From: Candidatus Limnocylindria bacterium
GTDB taxonomy: Bacteria; Chloroflexota; Limnocylindria; QHBO01
Assembly: GCA_030146365.1 (NCBI GenBank)
Contig: JASLBU010000251.1
Span: forward strand, 1-15,328
Direction of reading: 5' to 3'
Length of the DNA stretch: 15,328 nt
The notes beneath the pieces are model-generated. The model searched no databases, was not told the origin of the DNA, and was given only the letters and a program-made list of their open reading frames with translations. Shown piece after piece: positions 1 through 6,450 of the stretch (position 1 is its first letter; each line of letters starts with the position of its first letter). Position numbers and translations under genes: made by a program.

Positions 1-153
1 CAGCGGCCGGTCGTGCCACACGGCCCAGCAGTACATGGCGACGACCAGCCGGGCCGGGTACCGCACCCGCCGCTCGGGCCCCAGTTCGCGGGCGGCCCGC
101 CGGGCGGCCCGCCGGATCTCGCGGGCCAACCCCGTCCACAGTTCACGGTCCAT
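1..153 (-). CDS. IS transposase, N-terminal fragment cut by the window edge
   Basis: The reverse strand opens at an ATG (151-153) preceded by a strong ribosome binding site, AAAGGAG, around 160-166. It then reads 51 codons without a stop to the window edge. The fragment is very Arg/Ala-rich and ends with MYCWAVWHDRPL. Hydrophobic-WAV-x-HDRP is what I recall from the N-terminal domain of IS4-like DDE transposases, where it is usually followed by VSWAC. The DDE catalytic residues would lie outside the window, so activity cannot be judged. The strong Shine-Dalgarno is unlike the largely leaderless host genes nearby and fits a mobile gene. The family assignment rests on one short motif and is moderate; that it is protein-coding is more secure. 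Confidence 0.6.
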   Translation of the reverse strand, partial: MDRELWTGLAREIRRAARRAARELGPERRVRYPARLVVAMYCWAVWHDRPL

Positions 154-402
154 GCTTGTCTCCTTTCTTGGTGGCAGCCAAGTCGGGGCAAGCATGGGCC
201 CATCAACGGGATAGCGCAATACTCAAACGCCGTGGCGCGAAATCCTGTGCAGTGGCCGGGCTTCGTGCAGCAGGGTACAGGCGCATCACGTTCCCGATCG
301 TTTCGGTTCCATCCAGGTTCCGTCCCGCCCCGGGTCCAGTCTACAATCCCGCCCATGGCACACATCGCCGGACAGACGCGGGACCCGGAACAGGTGATCA
401 GC
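154..402. other. rearranged region between the IS transposase and the truncated oxidoreductase gene
   Basis: This stretch holds the transposase leader, presumably the IS end (no terminal repeat can be assigned without the other end), and an orphan plus-strand promoter and start near 342-357. Positions about 180-250 look less GC-rich than the surroundings, as expected for foreign DNA. On the minus strand the last 38 codons of the oxidoreductase reading frame (286-402) run through this stretch but no longer resemble the family, so the real gene boundary is a junction near 400. Confidence 0.45.
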
Positions 403-1227
403 ATCGATCTCGTACTCCAGCGAGTTCTTGCGACCGGCGCTCAGCTGGCTGATCGCCACCGTCCCACGGGCGCCGTTATCGAATCGCAGCAGGATAGTCG
501 CCATGTCCTCGGTACCGATCTCCCGCTCCACGGTGTCCGCGGCCCGCTCCGTGGAGAACGTTTCGACCGGCCCCGTGGGCTGGTGGCGCGCCGGGATGAA
601 CGTGGCGAGATCCGCCATCACCTCGGTGATCCGCAGCCCGGTCATGAACGAGACGAGGTCCAGCCAGTGCGAGCCGATGTCGCCCACTGCGCGCAGCGAG
701 CCGCCCAGCTGCGGCTCGAGCCGCCAGTTCCAGTCCGTCTCCAGCAGCAGCCAGTCCTGGAAGTAGTGGCCGCTTACCAGCCGGACGTCCCCGACCGAGC
801 CCCCGGCCACGAGGTCGCGGACATGTTGGTTGAGCGGGTAGAAGCGGATGTTGAAGTTCACGGCGTTCACGCGACCGCTGTCCGCGGCCAACGCCACCAG
901 CTCCCCCGACTGCTCGGAGGTCAACGCCAGTGGCTTCTCGCACACCACGTGGCGCCCCGCGGCCAGGATCTCCTTCACCTGCGGGTGGTGCAGATGGTTC
1001 GGGCTGGTGACGTGCACGACCTCGACGCGCTCGTCGCCGAGGAGCTCGCCCAGGTCCGGATACGCCATCGGGACGCCGAGCCGGCGGGCACTGGCGGCGC
1101 CGCGCTCGGGCGTGGAGCCGAGGAGCCCGTGGACCTGGACGCCGAGCCGACGGAGCGCCTCGATGTGCACCGTGCCGATGAAGCCGCTGCCGATGACGGC
1201 GACGCCGATCTGGCTAGGATGCCTCAC
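286..1227 (-). pseudogene. Gfo/Idh/MocA family oxidoreductase, 3'-truncated
   Basis: This is an NAD(P)-dependent sugar or inositol dehydrogenase-like protein. The N-terminal Rossmann fold shows GxGxxG (GSGFIG, residues 13-18). The conserved catalytic lysine sits in CEKP (about K98), and the C-terminal-domain motif DIGSHWLDLVSFMTG (183-197) carries the conserved Asp and His. Similarity runs to about residue 275 (SLEYEID). The remaining 38 residues are unrelated low-complexity sequence, whereas family members normally continue for roughly another 100 residues. The gene is thus cut near position 400 and the product probably cannot fold fully. The start is GTG at 1227, whose GTGA overlaps the stop of a 24-codon leader ORF. 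It is divergent from a ROK regulator, which suggests former control by it. I am confident of the family and fairly confident of the truncation. Confidence 0.75.
342..357 (+). promoter_or_regulatory. orphan leaderless promoter and start codon
   Basis: TACAAT at 342-347 is followed by 7 nt and ATG at 355-357, the same geometry as the leaderless starts of other genes in this window. The frame reads MAHIAGQTRDPEQ and then runs into the antisense of the oxidoreductase gene near 400. It therefore looks like the 5' end of a gene whose body has been lost. The frame stays open to 1260, but beyond about 400 it is only a shadow of the minus-strand gene. Confidence 0.35.
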
Positions 1228-1298
1228 CGGCAGTGGCCGTCTAGACGTCTAGATGGCTGAGCAACGAGACGGCAGGCACTTCGGGTCGCGATCGGCAC
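1224..1298 (-). CDS. leaderless 24-codon leader ORF coupled to the oxidoreductase gene
   Basis: On the minus strand a -10-like TACGAT (1305-1310) is followed by 6 nt and a GTG at 1296-1298. This is the spacing seen at other leaderless starts here. The frame encodes a 24-residue Arg/Cys-containing peptide (starts MPIATRSACR, ends RLDGHCR). It stops at TGA 1224-1226, sharing GTGA with the oxidoreductase GTG (1225-1227). Translation of the leader would deliver ribosomes directly to the downstream start, which has no obvious Shine-Dalgarno of its own. The palindrome at 1240-1253 lies within this ORF. A peptide of this size could be chance; the promoter spacing plus the GTGA overlap is the argument. 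Confidence 0.45.
   Translation of the reverse strand: MPIATRSACRLVAQPSRRLDGHCR
1240..1253. promoter_or_regulatory. perfect 14-bp palindrome, candidate operator
   Basis: TCTAGACGTCTAGA is its own reverse complement across all 14 bases. It is AT-rich for this genome and lies in the divergent region between the truncated oxidoreductase and the ROK regulator. ROK repressors bind inverted repeats near the genes they control, so this may be the ROK operator. It lies about 46-59 nt after the proposed leader-ORF start and over 100 nt from the regulator's own -10 box, so it could act as a roadblock on the minus-strand transcript or as an RNA hairpin instead. Confidence 0.5.
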
Positions 1299-1304
1299 CA
1301 ACGC

Positions 1305-1310
1305 ATCGTA
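1305..1310 (-). promoter_or_regulatory. -10 box of the oxidoreductase/leader transcript
   Basis: TACGAT on the minus strand lies 6 nt before the leader-ORF GTG. A perfect TTGACA occurs at 1319-1324 but only 8 bp from this box, too close to act as its -35, so the -35 is unassigned. Confidence 0.4.
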
Positions 1311-1358
1311 CTTCGGCCTGTCAACCGCAAAAGTTACCGCTCTCCGGGGTCGAAGCCG

Positions 1359-1364
1359 TATCAT
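1359..1364 (+). promoter_or_regulatory. -10 box of the ROK gene, leaderless
   Basis: TATCAT is followed by 6 nt (CGGTGC) and the ATG at 1371. There is no Shine-Dalgarno and almost no room for a 5' leader. TTACCG at 1334-1339 is a possible but poorly spaced -35. Confidence 0.55.
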
Positions 1365-1370
1365 CGGTGC

Positions 1371-2654
1371 ATGGAGCCATCGCCACTTGCCGCGCTGCAG
1401 GGGGCCGCCGCCGTCCCGGAGGATGCCCTCGACGACCTTGCCACCGTGCTGGCGGAGGTTCGCCGCGGTGGCTCGCGATCGCGCGCGGAGCTGGTCACGC
1501 GGACCGGGTTGACCCGCGGGATCGTGGCTCAGCGGGTCGGCGAGCTGCTGGAGCTGGGCCTTGTGGTCGAGTCCGAGGTCGGACCGAGCACCGGGGGCCG
1601 ACCCCCCCGGCGGATCAGCTTCCGCGCAGATGCCGGCCACCTCCTGGTCGCCGACCTGGGGGCCACGAGCATCGACGTGGCCGTCACCGACCTCGACGGC
1701 CGCATCCTGGGTCACCGGGACGAGCCGGCCGATATCGCCGCGGGGCCGGAGGCCTGCCTCTCTCGTGTCGACGATCTGTTCGCGGAGCTCGTGGCGGCGA
1801 CGCGCGATCTGCCCGGACGGCTGTGGGGCATCGGCATCGGAGTCCCGGGGCCGGTCGAGTTCCGGTCGGGACGGCCGGTCTCGCCTCCAATCATGCCGGG
1901 GTGGGACGCCTACCCGGTCCGGGAGCGCTTCGTCGATCGCTACGACGCCCCGGTCTGGGTCGACAACGACGTCAATATCCTCGCGCTCGGCGAGTGGCGA
2001 TCGGGCATCGCCGCCGGCCACGACAACGTGGTGGTGGTCAAGATCGGGACGGGCATCGGGGCCGGAATCATCTCGAACGGGCGCATCCATCGGGGGACGC
2101 AGGGAGCGGCCGGCGACGTCGGGCACATCCAGGTCGTCGACGCCGCCTCGGTCGTCTGTCGCTGCGGCAACGTCGGGTGCCTGGAGGCGCTCGCCGGCGG
2201 CGCCGCGCTCGGGCGGGACGGGCAGGCGGCCGCCGCGTCCGGCCGCAGCGACCGGCTGCGGGTTGCGCTGGAGCAGCACGGCACGGTGACCGCGGAGGAC
2301 GTCGCGCGAGCCGCCTCGTTCGGCGATCCGGTGGCGGTGAGCCTCTTGCAGGCCGCGGGGCATCGCGTCGGCCTGATGCTGGCCAGCGTGGTGAACTTCT
2401 TCAACCCGTCGCTGATCGTGGTGGGCGGCGGCGTGGCGCAGAGCGGTGACCAGCTGCTGGCCGCGATCCGCGAGACGGTGTACCGCCGCTCCCTTCCGCT
2501 TGCGACCCGCGACCTGGCGGTGCAGCGTTCGTCGCTCGGGGCGCTGGCCGGCGTGGTCGGCGCATCGTCGATGGTGCTGGAGCAGCTCTTCTCGCGCGAC
2601 TCGCTCGCACGATGGCGCAGTGCCAGTCGCCCCGTGGCCGACCTGACCGCCTGA
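1371..2654 (+). CDS. ROK-family transcriptional regulator
   Basis: This is a sugar-responsive repressor of the NagC/XylR/Mlc type with 427 residues. The N-terminal winged helix-turn-helix is about residues 22-85 (SRAELVTRTGLTRGIVAQRV, wing at STGGRPPR). A ROK actin-like domain follows: LLVADLGATSIDVAVTDLDG (91-110), GIGIGVPGPVE (153-163), VDNDVN (197-202), KIGTGIGAGI (224-233). The ROK zinc site is GH-x10-CxCGxxGC, with H252, C263, C265 and C270. The usual sugar-binding Glu of GExGH is Asp here (GDVGH, D249). The start at 1371 is set by the leaderless -10 box. The gene is divergent from an oxidoreductase and convergent with an oxidoreductase-nagB pair, so it probably controls this local sugar locus. 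Its ligand cannot be read from sequence. Confidence 0.9.
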   Translation: MEPSPLAALQGAAAVPEDALDDLATVLAEVRRGGSRSRAELVTRTGLTRGIVAQRVGELLELGLVVESEVGPSTGGRPPRRISFRADAGHLLVADLGATSIDVAVTDLDGRILGHRDEPADIAAGPEACLSRVDDLFAELVAATRDLPGRLWGIGIGVPGPVEFRSGRPVSPPIMPGWDAYPVRERFVDRYDAPVWVDNDVNILALGEWRSGIAAGHDNVVVVKIGTGIGAGIISNGRIHRGTQGAAGDVGHIQVVDAASVVCRCGNVGCLEALAGGAALGRDGQAAAASGRSDRLRVALEQHGTVTAEDVARAASFGDPVAVSLLQAAGHRVGLMLASVVNFFNPSLIVVGGGVAQSGDQLLAAIRETVYRRSLPLATRDLAVQRSSLGALAGVVGASSMVLEQLFSRDSLARWRSASRPVADLTA

Positions 2655-2693
2655 CCCGGCCGCGCTCTATCGCGTCCCTTTTCCCGGGAGATT

Positions 2694-2719
2694 CCCTCGG
2701 CGCGGCGCCGTCGCGAGGG
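2694..2719. terminator. GC-rich hairpin between convergent genes
   Basis: CCCTCG at 2694-2699 pairs with CGAGGG at 2714-2719. The stem can extend by two pairs through a one-base bulge, and a GGCGCC core sits in the loop. It lies between the ROK stop (2654) and the NagB-like stop (2751), where a bidirectional terminator is expected. There is no T-run on either side, so intrinsic termination is uncertain. Confidence 0.4.
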
Positions 2720-2750
2720 ATGGAGCCCCACTCGACGCTGGCGAATGGAG

Positions 2751-3458
2751 CTACGTCAGTGCGGAGGCAGCGGCCTCGTCCGCGATGACGCGGAAGCGCG
2801 GGTGGCGCCGCAGGTAGCTGGCCGGAACCTCCGGCGTCTCCGGACCCTCGAGGGCGGCGCGCAGCATCTCCGCCTTGCGGTCGCCGGTGACCAGCAGCCA
2901 CATCTCCTCCGCCTCGAGCAGCCGGGCCAGGCCGAGCGTAACCCCCCGCTCCGGTGCGGAGGCGGCCCCGTACCGCGCCGTTGCGACCTCGCGGCTGCGT
3001 TCCGCCAGGTCGACCACGCGGGTAGGCGACTCCGCCGTCGAGCCCGGCTCGTTCAGGCCGATGTGCCCGTTCAGCCCCAGGCCAAGCAGCACCAGATCGA
3101 GGCCCTCGGCGGCTTCGTCCAGCGCCCGGGCGGCGGCGTCAGGGTCGGCGCCCGAGGCATCCACCACCACGAAGCGCGCCGGCGCCACGAGGTCGATGAG
3201 CTCGCGACGGAGGCGCGGACCACCCGCCGCCGGATCATCCGGCCCGAGGCCCAGGTACTCGTCGAGCAGCACCACCGTCGCCTGCGACCAGAGGCCCGCC
3301 GGCGACGCGCTCGCCAGCGCGGCGTACAGCGGCGCGGGCGTCTCACCGGTCGGCAGGCACACTCGCAGGGACGGCTGGGCCCGCAGTCGCTCGATGAGGT
3401 CGGCGGCGACGGCGCCGGCCCATTCGTCGACCGGGTGGACGGTGATCGACGCTGTCAC
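2751..3458 (-). CDS. nagB: glucosamine-6-phosphate deaminase / 6-phosphogluconolactonase family protein, NagB-like
   Basis: Predicted to convert glucosamine-6-phosphate to fructose-6-phosphate and ammonia in the cytoplasm. At 235 residues it matches the shorter bacterial NagB proteins. Motifs: substrate loop CLPTGETPAPLYAAL near residue 33, LLDEYLGL near 62-69 (the Asp of this motif is the catalytic base in characterised NagB), and GLGLNGHIGLNEPGS near 120-134 with the conserved His and Glu. Asn replaces the Asp found at the first catalytic position of this motif in E. coli; I recall the same in shorter homologues. The start is GTG at 3458, which shares GTGA with the stop of the upstream oxidoreductase gene; the frame stays open further upstream, but that part is antisense-like low-complexity sequence. 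Translational coupling to the oxidoreductase is likely. A 6-phosphogluconolactonase role is the main alternative; the NGHIGLNEPG motif favours NagB. Confidence 0.8.
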   Translation of the reverse strand: MTASITVHPVDEWAGAVAADLIERLRAQPSLRVCLPTGETPAPLYAALASASPAGLWSQATVVLLDEYLGLGPDDPAAGGPRLRRELIDLVAPARFVVVDASGADPDAAARALDEAAEGLDLVLLGLGLNGHIGLNEPGSTAESPTRVVDLAERSREVATARYGAASAPERGVTLGLARLLEAEEMWLLVTGDRKAEMLRAALEGPETPEVPASYLRRHPRFRVIADEAAASALT

Positions 3459-4657
3459 TCGCCCGCCACCACGACGTCGCTGAAGTCGCCCGATCCGGGA
3501 TCCTTGAGGATCATCTTCACGCGGCCGTCGGGCAGGATCTCCCGCTTGATCACCACCTTGCCGTCGTACTCCTCGGGCGTGCCGGCGATCCGCGGCGTCT
3601 CGCCGCCCCGCCACTCGAACAGGTCGACGGCCTCCCACGCCCGCGACTTCGCGGAGCGGTAGCAGGCGTCCATCACCGCGTTGACGACGTACCCGTCGTA
3701 CAGCGTCTCCTGGGGCGCCCGTCCGTCGTCGATCGCGTCGAACATGTCGCTGAACATGTCGACGTAGCCCAGCTCGCTGATCTCGTCACCCACCGGGAAC
3801 AGCCAGCCCGCGCTGGTCTCCGCCTTCTCGGCGACGTAGCCGCCCTGACCGCCGGCGGTGAACATCTCGAAGCCGGTGCGCAGGAAGTGGTTGATCCAGA
3901 TCGTGCCGTGCGTGCCCGCCACCTCGTCGCGCAGGTCCATCCCTCCCCGGAACGTCCACGACACCTCGAACTGGCCGATGGCGCCCGACTCGAACCGGAT
4001 CAGGGCGATGGCGTTGTCCTCGTCGGCGATGGGGTGGACGAGCGTGTCGGTGTGGCACATCACCTCCATCGGCCGATTCCCCTTGCCGACGAAGTTGCGG
4101 ATGATCTCGATGCAGTGGCAGCCGAGATCGATGATCGCCCCGCCACCGGTGAGCCGCCCGTCCCAGAACCAGGCCGAGTGCGGGCCGGGGTGGGTCTCTC
4201 GCGACCGCACCCACGTCACGTCACCGAGCGCGCCGTCCTGCACCGCCCTGATCGCCTTCAGCGACTTCGGCGTGTAGCACAGGTCCTCGAGGTAGCCGCC
4301 GAAGACGCCGGCTTTCTCGACGGTCTCGAGCATCCGGCGCGCCTCCTCCGCCGTCCGGCCCAGCGGCTTCGTCACCAGCACGGCTTTGCCGGCCGCCGCG
4401 GCTGCCGATACCGCTTCTTCGTGCAGGAAGTTTGGCAGCCCGATCACCACGACGTCGGTCTCGGGGTGCCGCACGGCCTCCTCGACGCTGGTCGTGTGCT
4501 CGGGGATGCCCCACCGCTCGCTGAAGGCCCGGCCCCGGTCCTCCGAGCGCGAGTACACGACCCGCACCCGGTCCCGGCCGCGCTGCGAGTGCAGCGTGGC
4601 GGTGTAGAAGTCGCCGATCAGGCCGGTTCCCAGCATGGTGACGGAGTGGGCGCGCAC
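3455..4657 (-). CDS. Gfo/Idh/MocA family oxidoreductase, intact
   Basis: NAD(P)-dependent sugar dehydrogenase-like protein of 400 residues, the usual family length. The Rossmann motif is LGTGLIGDF (9-17). The dinucleotide/catalytic motif is VTKPLGR (95-101), with K97 as the conserved lysine and Thr in place of the usual Glu of EKP. The C-terminal-domain motif GGAIIDLGCHCIEIIRNF carries D177 and H181. The GTG start at 4657 is preceded by GGAGG at 4669-4673 with an 11-nt gap, which is rather long, and a -10-like TAGAAT at 4703-4708. It is first in a two-gene operon with the nagB-like gene. It is only a distant relative of the truncated oxidoreductase at 286-1227. Its substrate is unknown; co-occurrence with NagB and ROK suggests an amino sugar, N-acetyl sugar or derived sugar acid. 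Confidence 0.85.
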   Translation of the reverse strand: MRAHSVTMLGTGLIGDFYTATLHSQRGRDRVRVVYSRSEDRGRAFSERWGIPEHTTSVEEAVRHPETDVVVIGLPNFLHEEAVSAAAAAGKAVLVTKPLGRTAEEARRMLETVEKAGVFGGYLEDLCYTPKSLKAIRAVQDGALGDVTWVRSRETHPGPHSAWFWDGRLTGGGAIIDLGCHCIEIIRNFVGKGNRPMEVMCHTDTLVHPIADEDNAIALIRFESGAIGQFEVSWTFRGGMDLRDEVAGTHGTIWINHFLRTGFEMFTAGGQGGYVAEKAETSAGWLFPVGDEISELGYVDMFSDMFDAIDDGRAPQETLYDGYVVNAVMDACYRSAKSRAWEAVDLFEWRGGETPRIAGTPEEYDGKVVIKREILPDGRVKMILKDPGSGDFSDVVVAGE

Positions 4658-4702
4658 GTCGGGTCAAACCTCCAGGGGTGGGTGGCTGCGGGATGGGCAC
4701 CG

Positions 4703-4708
4703 ATTCTA
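4703..4708 (-). promoter_or_regulatory. -10 box of the oxidoreductase-nagB operon
   Basis: TAGAAT on the minus strand gives a leader of roughly 40 nt before the GTG at 4657, long enough to contain the GGAGG at 4669-4673. This transcript is therefore leadered, unlike the divergent rhodanese gene. Confidence 0.45.
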
Positions 4709-4719
4709 GCCGCGGCCCG

Positions 4720-4748
4720 GCGACAACCGGCAGGCGAAGGTCTAGCAT
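4720..4748 (+). promoter_or_regulatory. promoter of the rhodanese-sufE operon, leaderless
   Basis: The -35-like GCGACA (4720-4725) and -10 TAGCAT (4743-4748) are separated by 17 bp. The ATG follows after 6 nt at 4755, leaving no Shine-Dalgarno. The -35 lies back-to-back with the divergent promoter of the oxidoreductase operon, so one bound factor could affect both. Confidence 0.6.
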
Positions 4749-4754
4749 CGGCGC

Positions 4755-5642
4755 ATGGCCCTTCCGAACGATCCCGACCCGAAGCTCGCCGAGTACGCGC
4801 ATCCTGAGAAGCTCGTCACCACCGCCTGGCTGGCGGAGCACCTGGACGACGAAGGCTTGGTGGTCGTGGAATCCGACGAGGACATTCTCCTCTACGAGAC
4901 CGGACACATCCCCGGCGCGGTGAAGGTCGACTGGCACACCGAGCTGAACGACCAGGTCACGCGGGACTACCTTGACGCTGAGCCCTTCGCGGAGCTGATG
5001 CGCCAGAAAGGCATCGCGCGAGACTCCACCGTCGTCTTCTATGGCGACAAGAGCAACTGGTGGGCGGCATATGCCCTGTGGGTCTTCAGCCTGTTCGGTC
5101 ACCCGGACCTGCGCCTGCTGGACGGTGGCCGGGCCAAGTGGGAGGCCGAAGGGAGGCCGATGACGAAGGAGGCACCGGCGCGGCAGCCGGCCGACTACCC
5201 GGTCGTGGAGCGCGATGACGCCCGCATCCGGGCCTACCGGGAGGACGTCCTCGCCCACCTCGGGAGGCCGCTGGTCGACGTGCGGTCACCGGACGAGTAC
5301 ACCGGCAAGATGCTGCACATGGCGAACTACCCGCAGGAGGGCGCGCTGCGCGGCGGCCATATTCCCGGCGCGAAGAGCGTCCCGTGGGCGCGCGCTGCGA
5401 ACGAGGACGGCACGTTCAAGTCGAGGTCCGAGCTGGAGTCGCTGTACCAGGAGGAGGTCGGCCTCGACCCCTCGGACGAGGTGGTGGTCTACTGCCGCAT
5501 CGGCGAGCGCTCGAGCCATTCGTGGTTCGCGCTGACGCATCTGCTGGGGTTCGAGCACGTTCGGAACTACGACGGGTCGTGGACGGAATGGGGCAACAGC
5601 GTGCGCGTGCCGATCGAGCGCGAGGTCGAGGAGCCGACATGA
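4755..5642 (+). CDS. thiosulfate sulfurtransferase, two-domain rhodanese, CysA-like
   Basis: Transfers sulfane sulfur from thiosulfate or a related donor via a cysteine persulfide. The 295 residues form two rhodanese domains. The N-terminal one (about 22-135) is inactive and contains HIPGAVKVDW and DGGRAKWEAEG. The C-terminal one (about 160-290) contains VDVRSPDEYTGK, GHIPGAKSVPW and the active loop YCRIGERSSHSWF with C247. The CRIGERS loop and the ending RNYDGSWTEWGNSVRVPI closely match what I recall of mycobacterial CysA, rather than the CGSGVTA loop of 3-mercaptopyruvate sulfurtransferases. The ATG is leaderless. The stop overlaps the sufE start by 4 bp (ATGA), so the enzyme probably feeds or cooperates with the SufE sulfur acceptor. 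Confidence 0.92.
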   Translation: MALPNDPDPKLAEYAHPEKLVTTAWLAEHLDDEGLVVVESDEDILLYETGHIPGAVKVDWHTELNDQVTRDYLDAEPFAELMRQKGIARDSTVVFYGDKSNWWAAYALWVFSLFGHPDLRLLDGGRAKWEAEGRPMTKEAPARQPADYPVVERDDARIRAYREDVLAHLGRPLVDVRSPDEYTGKMLHMANYPQEGALRGGHIPGAKSVPWARAANEDGTFKSRSELESLYQEEVGLDPSDEVVVYCRIGERSSHSWFALTHLLGFEHVRNYDGSWTEWGNSVRVPIEREVEEPT

Positions 5643-6079
5643 CGCCGGGTGCCATCCCGGCGGCGCTCGCCGAGATCCTCGACATGTTCGCCACCTCGCC
5701 GCCGCGAGATCGCCTGGAGCTCCTGCTCGAGTACTCGGAGATGGTTCCGCCACTGCCCGAACGCTTCGCCGAGCACCCCGAGCGGATGGAGCCGGTGCCG
5801 GAGTGCCAGTCGCCGCTGTTCGTGGCGGCGGAGGTCGACGACGACTGCCGGGTCGAGATCACCGTGGACGCTCCCCGTGAGGCGCCCACGACGCGTGGCT
5901 TCGCCGGGATCTTCCATGCGGGTCTGAACGGGCTCGACGCCGACGAGATCCTGGCCGTGCCCGGTGACGTCACGTCCGGGCTGGCACTCAATGACGTCGT
6001 GAGCCCGCTGCGCCTGCGTGGCGCGTCCGCGTTGCTCGGCCGCATCCAGCAGCAGGTCCGGGCGCAGGTCGACCGTTGA
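5639..6079 (+). CDS. sufE: SufE-like cysteine desulfuration protein
   Basis: Sulfur acceptor protein of 146 residues, the normal SufE length. In characterised systems SufE takes persulfide sulfur from the desulfurase SufS and passes it to the SufBCD scaffold. Seen here: ILDMFATSPPRDRLELLLEYS (13-33), then PVPECQSPLFV (53-63) with C56 as the acceptor cysteine, then RGFAGIFHAGLNGLDADEIL and the C-terminal LRGASALLGRIQQQV helix. The ATG at 5639 overlaps the rhodanese stop (ATGA), which fixes the start although the frame is open further upstream. No sufS or sufBCD lies in the window; the partner here is the rhodanese, so sulfur may arrive from thiosulfate rather than only from cysteine. Confidence 0.92.
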   Translation: MTPGAIPAALAEILDMFATSPPRDRLELLLEYSEMVPPLPERFAEHPERMEPVPECQSPLFVAAEVDDDCRVEITVDAPREAPTTRGFAGIFHAGLNGLDADEILAVPGDVTSGLALNDVVSPLRLRGASALLGRIQQQVRAQVDR

Positions 6080-6354
6080 CGCACGGCGATTCGGGGGAGA
6101 GACTGCGCCCAAGCAGCGGTGCCCTGCACATGCGTTCGGTGGTGATCGTCAAGACCGCGTCCGGCTCGACCTACGTCCTGTCGGTGAGCGACCCCGGCGT
6201 GCACTGGTGCCGGCTCCCCGCGGACGATCGGCGGCTGCCCTGGACAGCGAGCGGCTGGGAGGACGTGATGCCACGGATCGTGCCGGGCGAGCGGCTCCTG
6301 ATCGGCGACCTTCGGACCTCCCCGGTGACCGATGTCTCGGTACTGCCGGCCTGA
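6076..6354 (+). CDS. small uncharacterised protein at the end of the sulfur operon
   Basis: I do not recognise a family. The TTG start overlaps the sufE stop as TTGA, giving 92 residues; ATG at 6130 would give 74 residues and removes an N-terminus that looks non-conserved. The core is beta-rich: VVIVKTASGSTYVLSVSD, then HWCRLPADDR, WTASGWEDVMPRIVPGERLLIGD and a short tail. The pattern KTxSGSTYxL with alternating hydrophobics suggests a small beta-barrel or sheet. One cysteine (in HWCR) is present but there is no CxxC or signal peptide. Position and overlap suggest co-expression with the rhodanese and SufE; a role in sulfur transfer is only guilt by association. Confidence 0.6.
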   Translation: MTHGDSGERLRPSSGALHMRSVVIVKTASGSTYVLSVSDPGVHWCRLPADDRRLPWTASGWEDVMPRIVPGERLLIGDLRTSPVTDVSVLPA

Positions 6355-6450
6355 TCCGGTCCGGCGCCTCACGTTCCAACCGGTCCTGTCGTTCAGTGAG
6401 TGAATGGCCCATCATGGGGTCCGGTTCACGCTGGCACCATTGGAGCACCC

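Noticed and set aside
1319..1324. Perfect TTGACA on the minus strand as -35 of the oxidoreductase transcript.
   Set aside because: It is only 8 bp from the TACGAT box, and at 17-18 bp spacing the sequence (TTGGTG) is not a -10.
1224..2449. Large open frames on both strands over the ROK gene.
   Set aside because: They are Arg/Pro/Gly/Ala-rich shadows of the ROK frame, which has clear family motifs. Only the last 25 codons of the minus-strand frame were kept, as a leader ORF, because of promoter spacing and the GTGA overlap.
3459..3638. N-terminal extension of the NagB-like protein to 295 residues.
   Set aside because: The extra 60 residues are antisense-like Arg/Gly-rich sequence lying inside the upstream oxidoreductase gene. 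The GTG at 3458 overlaps that gene's stop and gives the normal family length.
5384..5638. N-terminal extension of SufE within the rhodanese gene.
   Set aside because: The extension is an out-of-frame shadow of the rhodanese C-terminal domain. The ATGA overlap at 5639 gives a normal SufE length.
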